From the NCBI RefSeq assembly GCF_001262015.1, contig NZ_CP012075.1:744001-808000 (forward strand): a DNA stretch of 64,000 bases, written 5' to 3'. Shown piece after piece: positions 51,894 through 61,108 of the stretch (position 1 is the stretch's first letter; each line of letters opens with the position of its first letter). This DNA comes from Prevotella fusca JCM 17724 (GTDB lineage: Bacteria > Bacteroidota > Bacteroidia > Bacteroidales > Bacteroidaceae). A program made the position numbers and the translations under genes. The notes beneath the pieces were generated by a model. That model saw only the letters and a program-made list of their open reading frames with translations. It ran no database searches and was not told where the DNA came from.

Positions 51894-54278
51894 ATGAAAA
51901 GAATTATCCTGTTTACTGCTGCACTGACCTGCGTGGCAGGTATAAAGGCGCAAACAATGACTGACACGCTGAAACAACAGCTGCTTGACGAGGTCATTGT
52001 GGCGGGTGTGCGTGCATCAAAGAGTGCTCCATACGCTGTGTCTAACATCAAAAAAACTGAACTTGAAGCGTTCTCTAAGAGTGGACGTGAAATGCCATTC
52101 CTCCTTGCTCAGACTCCGGGCGTATTGGCTTGGGGCGAGAACGGACTCGGAACGGGTACGGCAGCGATGCGCATTCGTGGTGCTGCGGGTAGTAGAATCA
52201 ATATTACGTTAGACGGAGTATCGCTCAATTCACCTGAGGACCAGACCGTTTTCTGGGCAAACATGAACTCCTACGCTTCGCTCATGGGCAGTGTACAGAT
52301 ACAGCGTGGTATCGGAACATCAACCAATGGTGACGGTGCTTTCGGTGGTTCGGTGTCGTTGGCGACGAGTGCACCAAGCCGACAACCAAGCGTGGAGGTG
52401 AGTGGTTCATACGGCTCATACAATACGTATAACGCTGGTGTGAAGTTCTCTACGGGTCTGCTGTTCAATCATCTTGTCTTCGACGGAGCTTATCACGAGA
52501 CTGCGACAGATGGATATATACATGGTACAAGCGGTCGTTCGGGTTCTTATTATGGTGGTCTGACTTGGTTGGGCGACAACTTCCGCATCAGTTATAAGAA
52601 CATCGGCAACTTTGAGAAGACTGGTCAGGCATGGAACGGTGTCGTTACGGGTAGCAATGACTTGAGCCTGATGGATGGCACTTACGGTGCAAAGACAGGC
52701 ATCACAACCTATAAAGATATGTATGAAAGAGGTTTGGGCAAGTTTAATCAACTTTATGAATATCTGCAGACCGATGCCAAGGGGGCTTTCATCAAAGATG
52801 CAAACGGCAACTATCAGACAGCCCGTTACACGATGCGTGACGGCTCATTCTGGAACAAGACGACGGATAATTTCTATCAGAATCACAACCTCCTATCGTT
52901 TGTTTTCCAGCCATCAAGCCACTGGAGTCACAACATAACACTGCATTACACCTATGGTTACGGTTATTACAGCGAATTCAAGCATAACACAAAGTTTGCG
53001 AAATTCGGCTTGGCATTCACGGACAGCAATGGTAAGTTTATCAAGAAGTCTGACTTCGTACGCCGTAAAGGCTTGTCACAGCACACATACGGCATCGTTT
53101 ACACCAGCAACTACAAGGACGAGAACTGGGATGTAACGGGCGGACTGAACCTTCAGCAGTTCCATGGCAGCCACTTCGGCTACCTCACTTATATAAAGAA
53201 TGAGGAGGCGGATGCGAAGTATCGTGCTGGTGGAAAGGATTATAAGTATTACGACTCTGACGCACATAAGTATGATTACAGCGGATTCTTCAAGGCAAAA
53301 TACAACTTTGCAGACTATTGGAACGTGTTTATGGATTTGCAGATTCGCCACGTGGAGTATATGACAGATGGTCAGAACGACCGTTTCTATAAAGCGGGAA
53401 GTGGCTATCAGAACCAGCTCTTGGACATTAGCGAGCGTTATGACTTCGTCAATCCGAAAGCCGGCATCAGCTATTATCGTGGCGGTCACAAGGCTTACGC
53501 ATCTATTGCGTACGCTAATCGTGAGCCAGAACGTAACAACTTCACCAACAACGGTAGCTATCCCGCACCTTCGCCAGAGCGTATGATGGATATTGAAATG
53601 GGCTATCAGTTCAACGGAAAGAACTGGCGCACAGGTGTAAATCTCTATTATATGGACTATAACAACCAGTTTGTACAGACGGGTGCACAGAGTGATATTG
53701 GTGAGAATCTGACCACAAACATCAAGAACAGCTACCGAATGGGTGCTGAGATAGAGGCTGGATGGAGCCCACTGTCATGGTTGACCGTTGAGGGTAACGC
53801 TGCCCTGAGCCGCAATATCATCAAGGACTTTGACGAGATGGCAAGTGTAGACTGGGAGTCTTCATTCCGTAAGATTCATTACAACCACTCTACTTTGGCG
53901 TTCTCACCATCTGCTATCCTCAATGGTATGCTCAATCTCCATTACAAAGACTTTGAGGCTGTATGGCATACAAACTTCGTAAGTCGTCAGTATCTGGATA
54001 ATACTGAGAACATGACGCGTTCGCTGCCATGCTATTCACAGACGAATGTCAACCTTAGCTATATCCTCCGTCCTACCAAGCACATTGTCGGTTTGAAGGA
54101 AGCTGTCTTCGGTGTGAACCTCAACAACATCTTCAACCGTCATTATGCAGCCAGTGGATGGGTGTACAGCTCTATCCTCGACAACGACGGTCATCCTAAT
54201 GAGAACCGCTATACACAGATTGGTTTCATCCCAATGGCAGGCTTTAATGTGATGGGGAATGTTACGTTGAAGTTCTAA
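51894..54278 (+). CDS. TonB-dependent outer-membrane receptor for thiamine (probable)
   Basis: A 794-residue protein with a signal peptide (MKRIILFTAALTCVAGIKAQ), TonB-box-like LLDEVIVAG, a plug domain (PFLLAQTPGVLAW, MRIRGAAGSRINITLDGVSLN) and a 22-strand type barrel ending in FNVMGNVTLKF. There is no N-terminal carboxypeptidase-like domain. It lies directly after the TPP riboswitch and before a PnuT-like permease and thiamine pyrophosphokinase; in Bacteroidota such a receptor with this neighbourhood is described as a thiamine uptake protein. The ligand is therefore inferred from regulation and position. Confidence 0.88.
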   Translation: MKRIILFTAALTCVAGIKAQTMTDTLKQQLLDEVIVAGVRASKSAPYAVSNIKKTELEAFSKSGREMPFLLAQTPGVLAWGENGLGTGTAAMRIRGAAGSRINITLDGVSLNSPEDQTVFWANMNSYASLMGSVQIQRGIGTSTNGDGAFGGSVSLATSAPSRQPSVEVSGSYGSYNTYNAGVKFSTGLLFNHLVFDGAYHETATDGYIHGTSGRSGSYYGGLTWLGDNFRISYKNIGNFEKTGQAWNGVVTGSNDLSLMDGTYGAKTGITTYKDMYERGLGKFNQLYEYLQTDAKGAFIKDANGNYQTARYTMRDGSFWNKTTDNFYQNHNLLSFVFQPSSHWSHNITLHYTYGYGYYSEFKHNTKFAKFGLAFTDSNGKFIKKSDFVRRKGLSQHTYGIVYTSNYKDENWDVTGGLNLQQFHGSHFGYLTYIKNEEADAKYRAGGKDYKYYDSDAHKYDYSGFFKAKYNFADYWNVFMDLQIRHVEYMTDGQNDRFYKAGSGYQNQLLDISERYDFVNPKAGISYYRGGHKAYASIAYANREPERNNFTNNGSYPAPSPERMMDIEMGYQFNGKNWRTGVNLYYMDYNNQFVQTGAQSDIGENLTTNIKNSYRMGAEIEAGWSPLSWLTVEGNAALSRNIIKDFDEMASVDWESSFRKIHYNHSTLAFSPSAILNGMLNLHYKDFEAVWHTNFVSRQYLDNTENMTRSLPCYSQTNVNLSYILRPTKHIVGLKEAVFGVNLNNIFNRHYAASGWVYSSILDNDGHPNENRYTQIGFIPMAGFNVMGNVTLKF

Positions 54279-54279
54279 C

Positions 54280-54459
54280 AGCCTCACCCTCAGCCCCTCT
54301 CCGAATGGAGAGGGGAGTAGATACCGAGCTTTCCCTACTTATTGATAATATATTTTATCAGTCTCTTTATTCACCTTTTATTCTATTGTTGCATATAAGT
54401 TTTAGCAAATATCACATTTCACTCCCCTCTCCACTCGGAGAGGGGTTGGGGGTGAGGCT
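54280..54459. repeat. Inverted pair of G-rich repeats between receptor and permease genes
   Basis: Bases 54280-54318 and 54421-54459 are reverse complements at 36 of 39 positions by eye. Each carries its own short hairpin (CCCCTCTCC with GGAGAGGGG). Their sequences belong to the same C/G-rich family found in the later genes of this operon. Confidence 0.85.
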
Positions 54460-54470
54460 TTTTTATCATT

Positions 54471-55052
54471 ATGACATTAGACATGCTGGGCTGCATCGTC
54501 GGCCTAATTTACATCTACCAGGAATACAAAGCGAGTATATGGCTTTGGTTGACGGGCATTATCATGCCTGTCATCTATATGTTTGTCTATTACGAGGCTG
54601 GGCTGTATGCAGACTTTGGAATGCAGATTTACTATACATTGGCAGCCATCTATGGCTTCTTGTATTGGAAATTCGGACGGGAAAAGGATGGCGAGGAAAT
54701 CCCTATCACACGTTACCCACATCGGTTGATATTCCCTTCCCTACTCGCTTTCCTACTCATCTGGGGCGCACTCTACCTCATCCTCATCAACTTCACCAAC
54801 TCCAACGTACCAGTATTAGACAGCTTCGGCAACGCACTCAGTTTCATCGGACTATGGGCATTGGCAAAGAAATACATCGAACAATGGTGGATATGGATTG
54901 TTGTTGACATCGAGCTGGCAGGGCTTTACTTATATAAAGAGATTCCTTTCACCGCAGGACTCTATGCCTTTTATGCCGTTATTGCTGTGGCAGGATACTA
55001 TAAGTGGAAGAGAAGCCTCCCCCAACCCCTCCAAAAGGAGGGGAGTGCCTAA
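54471..55052 (+). CDS. pnuT: PnuT-like thiamine permease (PnuC family)
   Basis: A 193-residue membrane protein with about seven hydrophobic helices and PnuC-type motifs: GLIYIYQEYKASIWLWLTGI, YYEAGLYADFGMQIYYTLAAIYGFLYW and WWIWIVVDIELAGLYLYKEI. PnuC proteins carry nicotinamide riboside; the PnuT branch carries thiamine, and the riboswitch and neighbours favour that. The last residues (RSLPQPLQKEGSA) are encoded by a C/G-rich repeat, so the natural end may once have been about 12 residues shorter. Confidence 0.88.
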   Translation: MTLDMLGCIVGLIYIYQEYKASIWLWLTGIIMPVIYMFVYYEAGLYADFGMQIYYTLAAIYGFLYWKFGREKDGEEIPITRYPHRLIFPSLLAFLLIWGALYLILINFTNSNVPVLDSFGNALSFIGLWALAKKYIEQWWIWIVVDIELAGLYLYKEIPFTAGLYAFYAVIAVAGYYKWKRSLPQPLQKEGSA

Positions 55053-55351
55053 CGGAATAAAGGTTCCTTCAAAGTTCTCCAAAACTACTTTCATAGGTTG
55101 AAGGAGAAGTTACTACAACAAATAAAGAAATACAGCGCATCTCGAAAGAGGATTTATAACAATATAGAACAGCAAGGCAATGATTATCAATGACAAAGAG
55201 AATAACAAGGAACAACGAAATTCCCTATCACCCAACGAGCATTCCGTCAGGCTTCCCCCTCCTCTGGAAGGGTTAGGGGAAGTTTCTTCCGTCAGGCACT
55301 CCCCTCCTTTCAGAGGAGTGGGGGGAGGCTTTTTGGAGGGGTTAGGGGAGG
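55026..55351. repeat. C/G-rich repeats extending into pnuT and the thiamine kinase
   Basis: CCCCTCC, loop AAAA, GGAGGGG (55026-55043) lies in the end of pnuT. Two further copies (about 55242-55286 and 55287-55351) form a 45-base direct repeat, each starting TTCCGTCAGGC, inside the start of the next gene. They belong to the same repeat family as 54280-54459. Confidence 0.85.
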
Positions 55352-55992
55352 ACTCCTTTTCCGCCGTCATCCTTGCTGCAGGCGACTTTCCCAATCACGT
55401 TCTTCCTCTTCGCATCCTACGTACTACGGAGAATCTGATTGCATGTGACGGTGCTTTGGAAGAATTACTTGAATATGAGATAGAACCGACAGCTGTGGTA
55501 GGTGATGGCGATTCGCTTTCCGAAGAACTTAAGCAACGCTATGCGCACATCTATCATCCGATTTCAGAGCAGGAGTTTAACGACCTCACCAAGGCTACCC
55601 TCTTTGCCCGTTCACATCTGAAGATGGATGCGTCTACACATACTCGTCCCTGCTTCTGTTACCTCGGAGCAACAGGGAAACGTGAGGATCACACGTTGGG
55701 CAACATATCCCTCATGCTCTATTATTATCGTCAGTTAGGCATCAACCCCGTAATGATAACCGACTACGGGTATTTCGTACCAGCATCGGGTACAACTCGC
55801 TTTGACTCTTTCCCCGGACAGCAAGTCAGTATCTTCAATGCAACCTGCAAAGAGCTGATTAGCAACGGACTCAAATGGGACATCTATCCATTCACCGAAC
55901 TATGGCAGGGAATCTTGAACGAAGCTCTCTCAAACGAATTTACTATCCATGCGGACGGAGATTACCTGATATACCGCACCCATAAAATATAA
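55180..55992 (+). CDS. thiN: Thiamine pyrophosphokinase with repeat-derived N-terminus
   Basis: A 270-residue protein. The enzyme proper begins at about residue 59: SAVILAAGDFPNHVLPLRIL, NLIACDGALEELL, PTAVVGDGDSLSEE, NDLTKATLFA and YLGATGKREDHTLGNISLML. These are the Asp- and Gly-rich motifs of thiamine diphosphokinases, which convert thiamine and ATP to TPP. The common length is about 210 residues; the extra 58 here come largely from C/G-rich repeats and include a 15-residue repeat (two copies of SVRxxPPxxGxG). No other ATG lies before the domain. It closes the operon that TPP itself controls. Confidence 0.9.
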   Translation: MIINDKENNKEQRNSLSPNEHSVRLPPPLEGLGEVSSVRHSPPFRGVGGGFLEGLGEDSFSAVILAAGDFPNHVLPLRILRTTENLIACDGALEELLEYEIEPTAVVGDGDSLSEELKQRYAHIYHPISEQEFNDLTKATLFARSHLKMDASTHTRPCFCYLGATGKREDHTLGNISLMLYYYRQLGINPVMITDYGYFVPASGTTRFDSFPGQQVSIFNATCKELISNGLKWDIYPFTELWQGILNEALSNEFTIHADGDYLIYRTHKI

Positions 55993-56015
55993 CAACTTGA
56001 ATTCTACAAACCGAC

Positions 56016-56059
56016 AAAGCCATATCTTCATCCCCTTACGGAGATGTCGATATGGCTTT
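56016..56059. terminator. Hairpin between convergent genes
   Basis: AAAGCCATAT (56016-56025) and ATATGGCTTT (56050-56059) pair exactly with a 24-base loop that can itself pair partly. Probably ends both the thiamine operon and the nitroreductase gene. Confidence 0.65.
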
Positions 56060-56174
56060 CTTCATGGCAGAATTTTGCCCGATCCAGTTGTTAGTACTTC
56101 TCACAACTAACACAGATAACCCCTTATGAACAATTAGTATTTGCTGCCAAAGGGCTTCACTTTTAGTTTCTACT

Positions 56175-57206
56175 TTATTCCGTTGGAAGAATACACAACC
56201 TATAATCACGCCTTAACGAATAAGGCATCTGCTTCCCATAACCCAATCTTATAAGAATAGTCGGGTATTCATTGGATATCTGAAGCAACTTTGCCATATC
56301 CCTAGCAAGCCCTGCCTCTTCATTAGGCTGATTGAAATAAGCATTCGCTATGTTCATTTTCGTAGAACGCAGGAGCAGTCGTTCCAAGGTTCTACCGAGT
56401 GCTATCCACTGTTCAACTGTGTCGTCTTTCGTCGTAAACAGCACAAAATGGGAAGAAGAAGCTATCTTTTCCCGATCCCCTTTATTCTGTATTCTCTCAT
56501 TAACAGCCTTCGACATAACAAATTTAGCTATAAAAAGAGGTACATTCGGAGCCCCGAAAGTAGCATAACTCAAGCCATCCCGTGTCTTATTCTGATGTTT
56601 CTTATTATAACGCATCCACTCTGCAAGCTCAGTTTTAAATGCTTTATCATTCATCTGCAGCCTATTTCCAGCATAAATCATATCGGCTATCCTGGCATAA
56701 TCAAGTGTTCCATTCTTATAAAAATGTACGTTGACAGACGGTTCCACAGCTATGCTTTTAAGCTGAAAAATACTATCCTCTGGGATTATCTTACCGTTAT
56801 AAACGCTTCTATTCGTCTGTCTTACAGCAATCTGAGGGAATAATGAGGTACCAGTCTGCACATTCTCATCCTTTGCAATCAGGATCCGAATAACCGAATC
56901 ATTGGTAACTCGTACTTCCGTCCGATACCCTTTCTGCTGTGCTGCAACGCAAAGATTCTCTGTAGCACAGCCCAGACTGATGAATAACTCACGATGACGG
57001 GGATCAACAGCAATCAATTCTCGTGAGAAATTAGGATATATATCAATCTCCGACTCTCCTATCCTAAACAGCCAAGGCTGTGTATTATGCCCCGACGGAG
57101 CCTTGGTTGCATTCTCAATCATAAACAGATAATCCGCATTCTGCGCCATAACATCACTCATAATACCCATAAAATAATTAATACAACTACCAATCTTTTC
57201 ATTCAT
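56175..57206 (-). CDS. Nitroreductase-like (Acg family) FMN oxidoreductase
   Basis: A 343-residue protein: NATKAPSGHNTQPWLFRI near residue 32 is the usual opening of Acg-type FMN oxidoreductases, followed by HRELFISLGCATENLCVAA, AVRQTNRSVYNGKIIPED, and YPTILIRLGYGKQMPYSLRRD at the end. Acg proteins are a divergent branch of the nitroreductase fold and often seem to lack a redox substrate. The start overlaps tetR by 8 bases, so they form an operon and this is probably the target controlled by that repressor. Confidence 0.85.
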   Translation of the reverse strand: MNEKIGSCINYFMGIMSDVMAQNADYLFMIENATKAPSGHNTQPWLFRIGESEIDIYPNFSRELIAVDPRHRELFISLGCATENLCVAAQQKGYRTEVRVTNDSVIRILIAKDENVQTGTSLFPQIAVRQTNRSVYNGKIIPEDSIFQLKSIAVEPSVNVHFYKNGTLDYARIADMIYAGNRLQMNDKAFKTELAEWMRYNKKHQNKTRDGLSYATFGAPNVPLFIAKFVMSKAVNERIQNKGDREKIASSSHFVLFTTKDDTVEQWIALGRTLERLLLRSTKMNIANAYFNQPNEEAGLARDMAKLLQISNEYPTILIRLGYGKQMPYSLRRDYRLCILPTE

Positions 57207-57792
57207 GAAAACTTTTTATCCATAAATCAATTATCATTTCTATACCCTGCACAAGCTGGTCCCACCCCTCATCTGTCTGCAGACAAATACCATTATACGT
57301 CTGACACTGGTCTTCCATCAATGCCAAATAACTGATTGAAGCCGATAGAATGCTGGCTAAGGCAGCCACTTTGGTGTCAGAACAACCCGTCAATGCACTT
57401 ACCATCCTGATTATATTGCAGCCATTCTCCTCTCGCTTATCTCTAAGTTGCTGGATATTCACATTATTACTATACAATTCCCACCGATACAACCGCCTTA
57501 ACGTTACATCATTTCGGAGCTGCTCTATCTGCCTGCAGAACATACTTTTAATACTCTCACCCACCGCTTCCCGATTAATATCATCAATATCTGTATTAGC
57601 CCAGTAGTCCTTCTGGAGTAAATACTGCGTAACCAATTCTTCAAGTCCGCCAAAATACCTATAAATAAGCATCTTAGAAACACCAGCTTCGGCAGCAATA
57701 GCATTGATTCCAACCTTCTCGAAGCCTTGATTCTCTATAATACTCCCAACTGCTTCGAGGATTCTTTGCGCTGTCTGTTCCCTATTTCTCAT
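57199..57792 (-). CDS. TetR family transcriptional regulator
   Basis: A 197-residue protein with an N-terminal TetR helix-turn-helix (AQRILEAVGSIIENQGFEKVGINAIAAEAGVSKMLIYRYFGGLEELV, residues 8-54) and a helical ligand domain without recognisable family. It overlaps the nitroreductase gene by 8 bases. A palindrome just upstream is a likely operator, which suggests self-control and control of the whole pair. Confidence 0.9.
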   Translation of the reverse strand: MRNREQTAQRILEAVGSIIENQGFEKVGINAIAAEAGVSKMLIYRYFGGLEELVTQYLLQKDYWANTDIDDINREAVGESIKSMFCRQIEQLRNDVTLRRLYRWELYSNNVNIQQLRDKREENGCNIIRMVSALTGCSDTKVAALASILSASISYLALMEDQCQTYNGICLQTDEGWDQLVQGIEMIIDLWIKSFHE

Positions 57793-57828
57793 TCTATCCT
57801 CTGCATTGATGTTATCAAATTATAATCG

Positions 57829-57853
57829 CAAAGATAAGTTACCTAATGGTAAC
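57829..57853 (-). promoter_or_regulatory. tetR promoter box and operator
   Basis: On the minus strand a -7 box TATCTTTG (57829-57836) directly follows the inverted repeat GTTACC, TAAT, GGTAAC (57838-57853), a TetR-type operator. Binding there would cover the promoter. Confidence 0.65.
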
Positions 57854-58062
57854 ATAAGCATATTCTGCTTGAAAAAAACTTCTTCTTTATATTATTTAAC
57901 AGACGAGCAGGTAGAATCTATAAGAATACTATGGCAGTTATATCCCTAACCATCAGAGGAAGGAAAAGTAAACAACAGCTTTCCATTTCTCATCAAATGT
58001 CCTGATTTTTCATCACACTACTTCTTAACAATGCTTTCTCGCATTGCAATTAAGGCTGAATT

Positions 58063-58150
58063 GACGTCTAACTGATGCTCTTTTGGCATGTTACTAACGC
58101 CCTTTTAAACCCTGACAAAGCATCTTTTCTTACTCGCCTCTGCAAGCATT
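58063..58150 (-). repeat. Train of AAAAG-type units at 22-base step (minus strand)
   Basis: On the minus strand, units cover 58107-58128, 58085-58106 and 58063-58084, all opening AAAAG (AAAAGGGCGTTAGTAA in the middle one); a weak one is at 58129-58150. Same family as 51356-51456. The rest of the 544-base gap between tetR and dnaA shows no gene. Confidence 0.78.
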
Positions 58151-58336
58151 TGATTCTCTGCCAGTTACATAGTCATTCTTGAAAGTACATTTTTGGACTT
58201 TTAAAGCAAAAGTACACTCTTCCATTGTAATGATTTTTCAGAGCAGAATAGAGATTGTTATCAGTAAAGAAATTAAGACTTCAGTCAACAAAAAAGTCTG
58301 CCACAAACCCGTAGCAGACTTTTCCAACAATTTATC

Positions 58337-59743
58337 TTATGCTTTTAACTTAAAAGAGTTCTCAATACTTGCAATCTCAGCAAAGAATCCTTTGTCAACC
58401 TTCAGCCGGTCTTCAATCTTCGTACAACTGTGAATCACCGTACTGTGGTCACGGTTTCCGACGAGCTTACCGATACGGCTTGCAGGCATCTTCGTGTACT
58501 TCTGTGCCATATACATGCTCACCTGTCGTGCCATTACAATATCTTTCTTGCGCGAACGTGAGTTGACAGCTGTCGTCGTAACATTATAATGCGAGCATAC
58601 CTTATCTAAGATGTCATCAATGGTCAGCGGTTCATCATCAATCTTCACCGCACGTTTGATAACACGCTCTGCCAGTCGCATATCTATGTTACTGTTGTAG
58701 ACAACACTGTAAGCCAAAAGCGAGTTTATCACACCCTGCAGGTCACGCACGCTACCATTGGCAGTCTCGGCGATGAAACGCACTACATCCTCTGGAATAT
58801 TGAGTCCGTCACGCTTGATTTTGCTATGAAGAATATCCACACAAAGCTGTACGTTAGGCTTCTCCAGCTCAGCTATCAGACCGCAGGAGAAACGTGTCAG
58901 CAGGCGGTCGTTCATCCCCTTCAGATCTACTGGAGGGCGGTCACTTGCGAGGATAATACGCTTTCCGTTGCGGAAAAGGTGGTTGAAGATGTGGAAGAAG
59001 GTATCCTGCGTCTTCGTTGCAGTAGCCCATTCCTGTATATCATCTACTATCAGCACATCAATCGTCTGATAGAAGTTTATGAAGTCATTGGTAGTATTCT
59101 GGCGTACAGAATCGGTGTACTGTACCTGGAACAGTCGTGCAGAGACATACAACACACGCTTCTGCGGATAAAGCTGCTTTGTTCTCAATCCGATAGCATT
59201 CACAAGGTGGGTCTTTCCACAGCCGGAAGGACCATAGATAAACATCGGATTGAACTGTGTTGTATTGGGGTGTTCAGCAATAGAAAGACCGATGGAACGG
59301 GGCAACTTGTTACTGTCACCCTCCACATAGTTGCTGAATGACTTATGAGAATCAAGCTGTGAATCAAGGTCCTGTGGCACTGCATCCAGTACAGTAGGGC
59401 TCTGATTGCCACGGGCTGTAGGACGTTGTGAGGATATATCCTCCACTGTATCCGGCTGCAAGTCCTGTGACAAGTGATGCTCCTGGTCAACCATGACACG
59501 ATACGTCAGCTGTACGCCCTGTCCGAAGACACGCGTCAAGACCTTACGCAGCAAGTCTACGTAATGTCCCTCCAGATACTCATATACGAATTGGCTTGGG
59601 ACCTGAACCAACAGTGTCTTGGATGCCGGCTTGTACGATTGGAGTACAATCGGACGGAACCAAGTATCGAACTGCTGCTCGGTCACATTCTCCTTTATGA
59701 GCTGGAGACAATTATCCCAAAGATTTTTAGGACTGACGTTCAT
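58337..59743 (-). CDS. dnaA: Chromosomal replication initiator DnaA
   Basis: A 468-residue DnaA with all four domains: N-terminal DnaB-binding (NLWDNCLQLIKENVTEQQFDTWFRPI), a variable linker (about 90-140), AAA+ core with FIYGPSGCGKTHL (about 168-180) and VLIVDDIQEW, and the C-terminal DNA-binding domain with VMARQVSMYMAQKYTKMPASRIG and the signature GNRDHSTVIHSC. It opens oriC. I saw no cluster of TTATCCACA boxes near the gene, so the origin may lie elsewhere. Confidence 0.97.
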   Translation of the reverse strand: MNVSPKNLWDNCLQLIKENVTEQQFDTWFRPIVLQSYKPASKTLLVQVPSQFVYEYLEGHYVDLLRKVLTRVFGQGVQLTYRVMVDQEHHLSQDLQPDTVEDISSQRPTARGNQSPTVLDAVPQDLDSQLDSHKSFSNYVEGDSNKLPRSIGLSIAEHPNTTQFNPMFIYGPSGCGKTHLVNAIGLRTKQLYPQKRVLYVSARLFQVQYTDSVRQNTTNDFINFYQTIDVLIVDDIQEWATATKTQDTFFHIFNHLFRNGKRIILASDRPPVDLKGMNDRLLTRFSCGLIAELEKPNVQLCVDILHSKIKRDGLNIPEDVVRFIAETANGSVRDLQGVINSLLAYSVVYNSNIDMRLAERVIKRAVKIDDEPLTIDDILDKVCSHYNVTTTAVNSRSRKKDIVMARQVSMYMAQKYTKMPASRIGKLVGNRDHSTVIHSCTKIEDRLKVDKGFFAEIASIENSFKLKA

Positions 59744-60117
59744 AATTGGTGTCTATCTTCTGATGTCTTTCTGTGAAATAGTGGGGTTGCCGACTATTCC
59801 TGATTAATTTTCTTTTGCAAAGATAGCAATTTATTTATAAAGGTGGCTTGGAGCAAAATTACATAACAAATAAGTAAAAACTCGTAAGAGGCTATATCTG
59901 TGCACTTTGCATCTGCTACCCTACCCTGCCTATATACTGACTCAGTTGTGTAATTCTAAGTTTCTGATAAACAACAGGTTTGAGAGGGATAAAGCCTGCC
60001 ACCCATCAAAGGGTGAAACAAACGCAAGGGAAAGGCAAAGGAGCTGATTTACACAAGTCTTCCCAACACATCCCCCACGTGTGAAACATTGACGACGTTA
60101 TTTAGACTATATTTAAA
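59744..60117. other. Gap between dnaA and the MCE gene
   Basis: No gene and no train of repeats seen. It holds the dnaA promoter box and a small hairpin (CACCC, 6 bases, GGGTG at about 60001-60017). No DnaA-box cluster. Confidence 0.55.
59818..59825 (-). promoter_or_regulatory. Putative -7 box of dnaA
   Basis: TATCTTTG on the minus strand, about 75 bases before the dnaA start; no clear -33. Confidence 0.5.
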
Positions 60118-61107
60118 TTACTTACTCTTTCTTCCAAAGATAGAGAAGTGAACATAGCGTTTTGGATGCGCCTTGACATTGGCAAGGAGACTGTCAGCAG
60201 AACGCATCGTATTGTTCAAATTATTGTACAAAGACGGATCATTCAACATCAATCCCATTGTACCTTCATTGCTGTTGAGTTTGGCTGTAAACGAGTTCAT
60301 ACTCTCCAAGGTTGCATTTACTTTAGACATAGTCCCCTCTACATCCAGTCCTTCCACCTTATTGTTCAATGTTGCCAACACACCATTAGCCCCACGGATA
60401 GCCCCACGAGCTTCAGTAATGCCGCCATTAGCGTTCACCATCATTCCATTGGCATTATCCACCACCTTGTTTACTTTGGCTGTCAAGGCAGGCAAGGAAC
60501 CGTTCACCTGTGCCAGCAGCTGATTAAGCTCACGTGTAGAGGTTGTAAGGTTAGCCGTAACCTGATTCACGTTATGCACCGAACTCTGTACTGCAGGATC
60601 GGCAAGGAGCATATTCACGCTGGCAAGGATACTGTCCAACTTAGGCAACATCTTCTGCAACGAGGGCACCATTCCCTTCAAGTCACCAATGGCACCATCA
60701 TTGATGCAGCCATCGATCACCCCATTTGCAGCCAGAACCTTGTCACTCTTGCCAAACTTCAGGTCAACTTTCACGTTGCCCATGATGTCACTGATAATCT
60801 CAGCCCTTGTTCCTTCAGGGATTTTCAATGTCTTGTCAATATCTACATCAACGGTAATCGGCTCACCGGGGTTGGCATAATCATACTTAAAGTTCTTGAC
60901 CGAACCCACCTTGAAACCACTGGCATAAACAGGGGTAGACGCAGACAGTCCGGTGATGTCATTGAACTTCATTTGATAATGCGTATTGGTTGAGAAGAAC
61001 GACAAGCCCTTCAGGAACTGCATACCAAAGAACAACACAATGATTGCAAGTATGGCTACAAGTGCAATCTTCACCTGTGGTGTAAAAATCTTATTCATAT
61101 ATGTCAA
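60118..61107 (-). CDS. MCE (MlaD-like) protein
   Basis: A 329-residue protein with one N-terminal membrane helix (about 13-30, VKIALVAILAIIVLFFGM) and an MCE domain (about 38-120: THYQMKFNDITGLSASTPVYASGFKVGSVKNF, VKVDLKFG). The rest is a long helical region rich in Asn, Ala and Ser with heptad-like order (LNQLLAQVNGSLPALTAKVNKVVDNANGMMV). MlaD-type proteins move lipids between inner and outer membranes. It follows the amidase gene by one base, a common pairing in Bacteroidota. No Mla permease or ATPase is near. Confidence 0.9.
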   Translation of the reverse strand: MTYMNKIFTPQVKIALVAILAIIVLFFGMQFLKGLSFFSTNTHYQMKFNDITGLSASTPVYASGFKVGSVKNFKYDYANPGEPITVDVDIDKTLKIPEGTRAEIISDIMGNVKVDLKFGKSDKVLAANGVIDGCINDGAIGDLKGMVPSLQKMLPKLDSILASVNMLLADPAVQSSVHNVNQVTANLTTSTRELNQLLAQVNGSLPALTAKVNKVVDNANGMMVNANGGITEARGAIRGANGVLATLNNKVEGLDVEGTMSKVNATLESMNSFTAKLNSNEGTMGLMLNDPSLYNNLNNTMRSADSLLANVKAHPKRYVHFSIFGRKSK

Positions 61108-61108
61108 A

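Noticed and set aside
59744..60117. Chromosome origin beside dnaA
   Set aside because: No cluster of DnaA boxes seen; a single TTATCCACA-like word near 63462 and one near 28250 are not enough.
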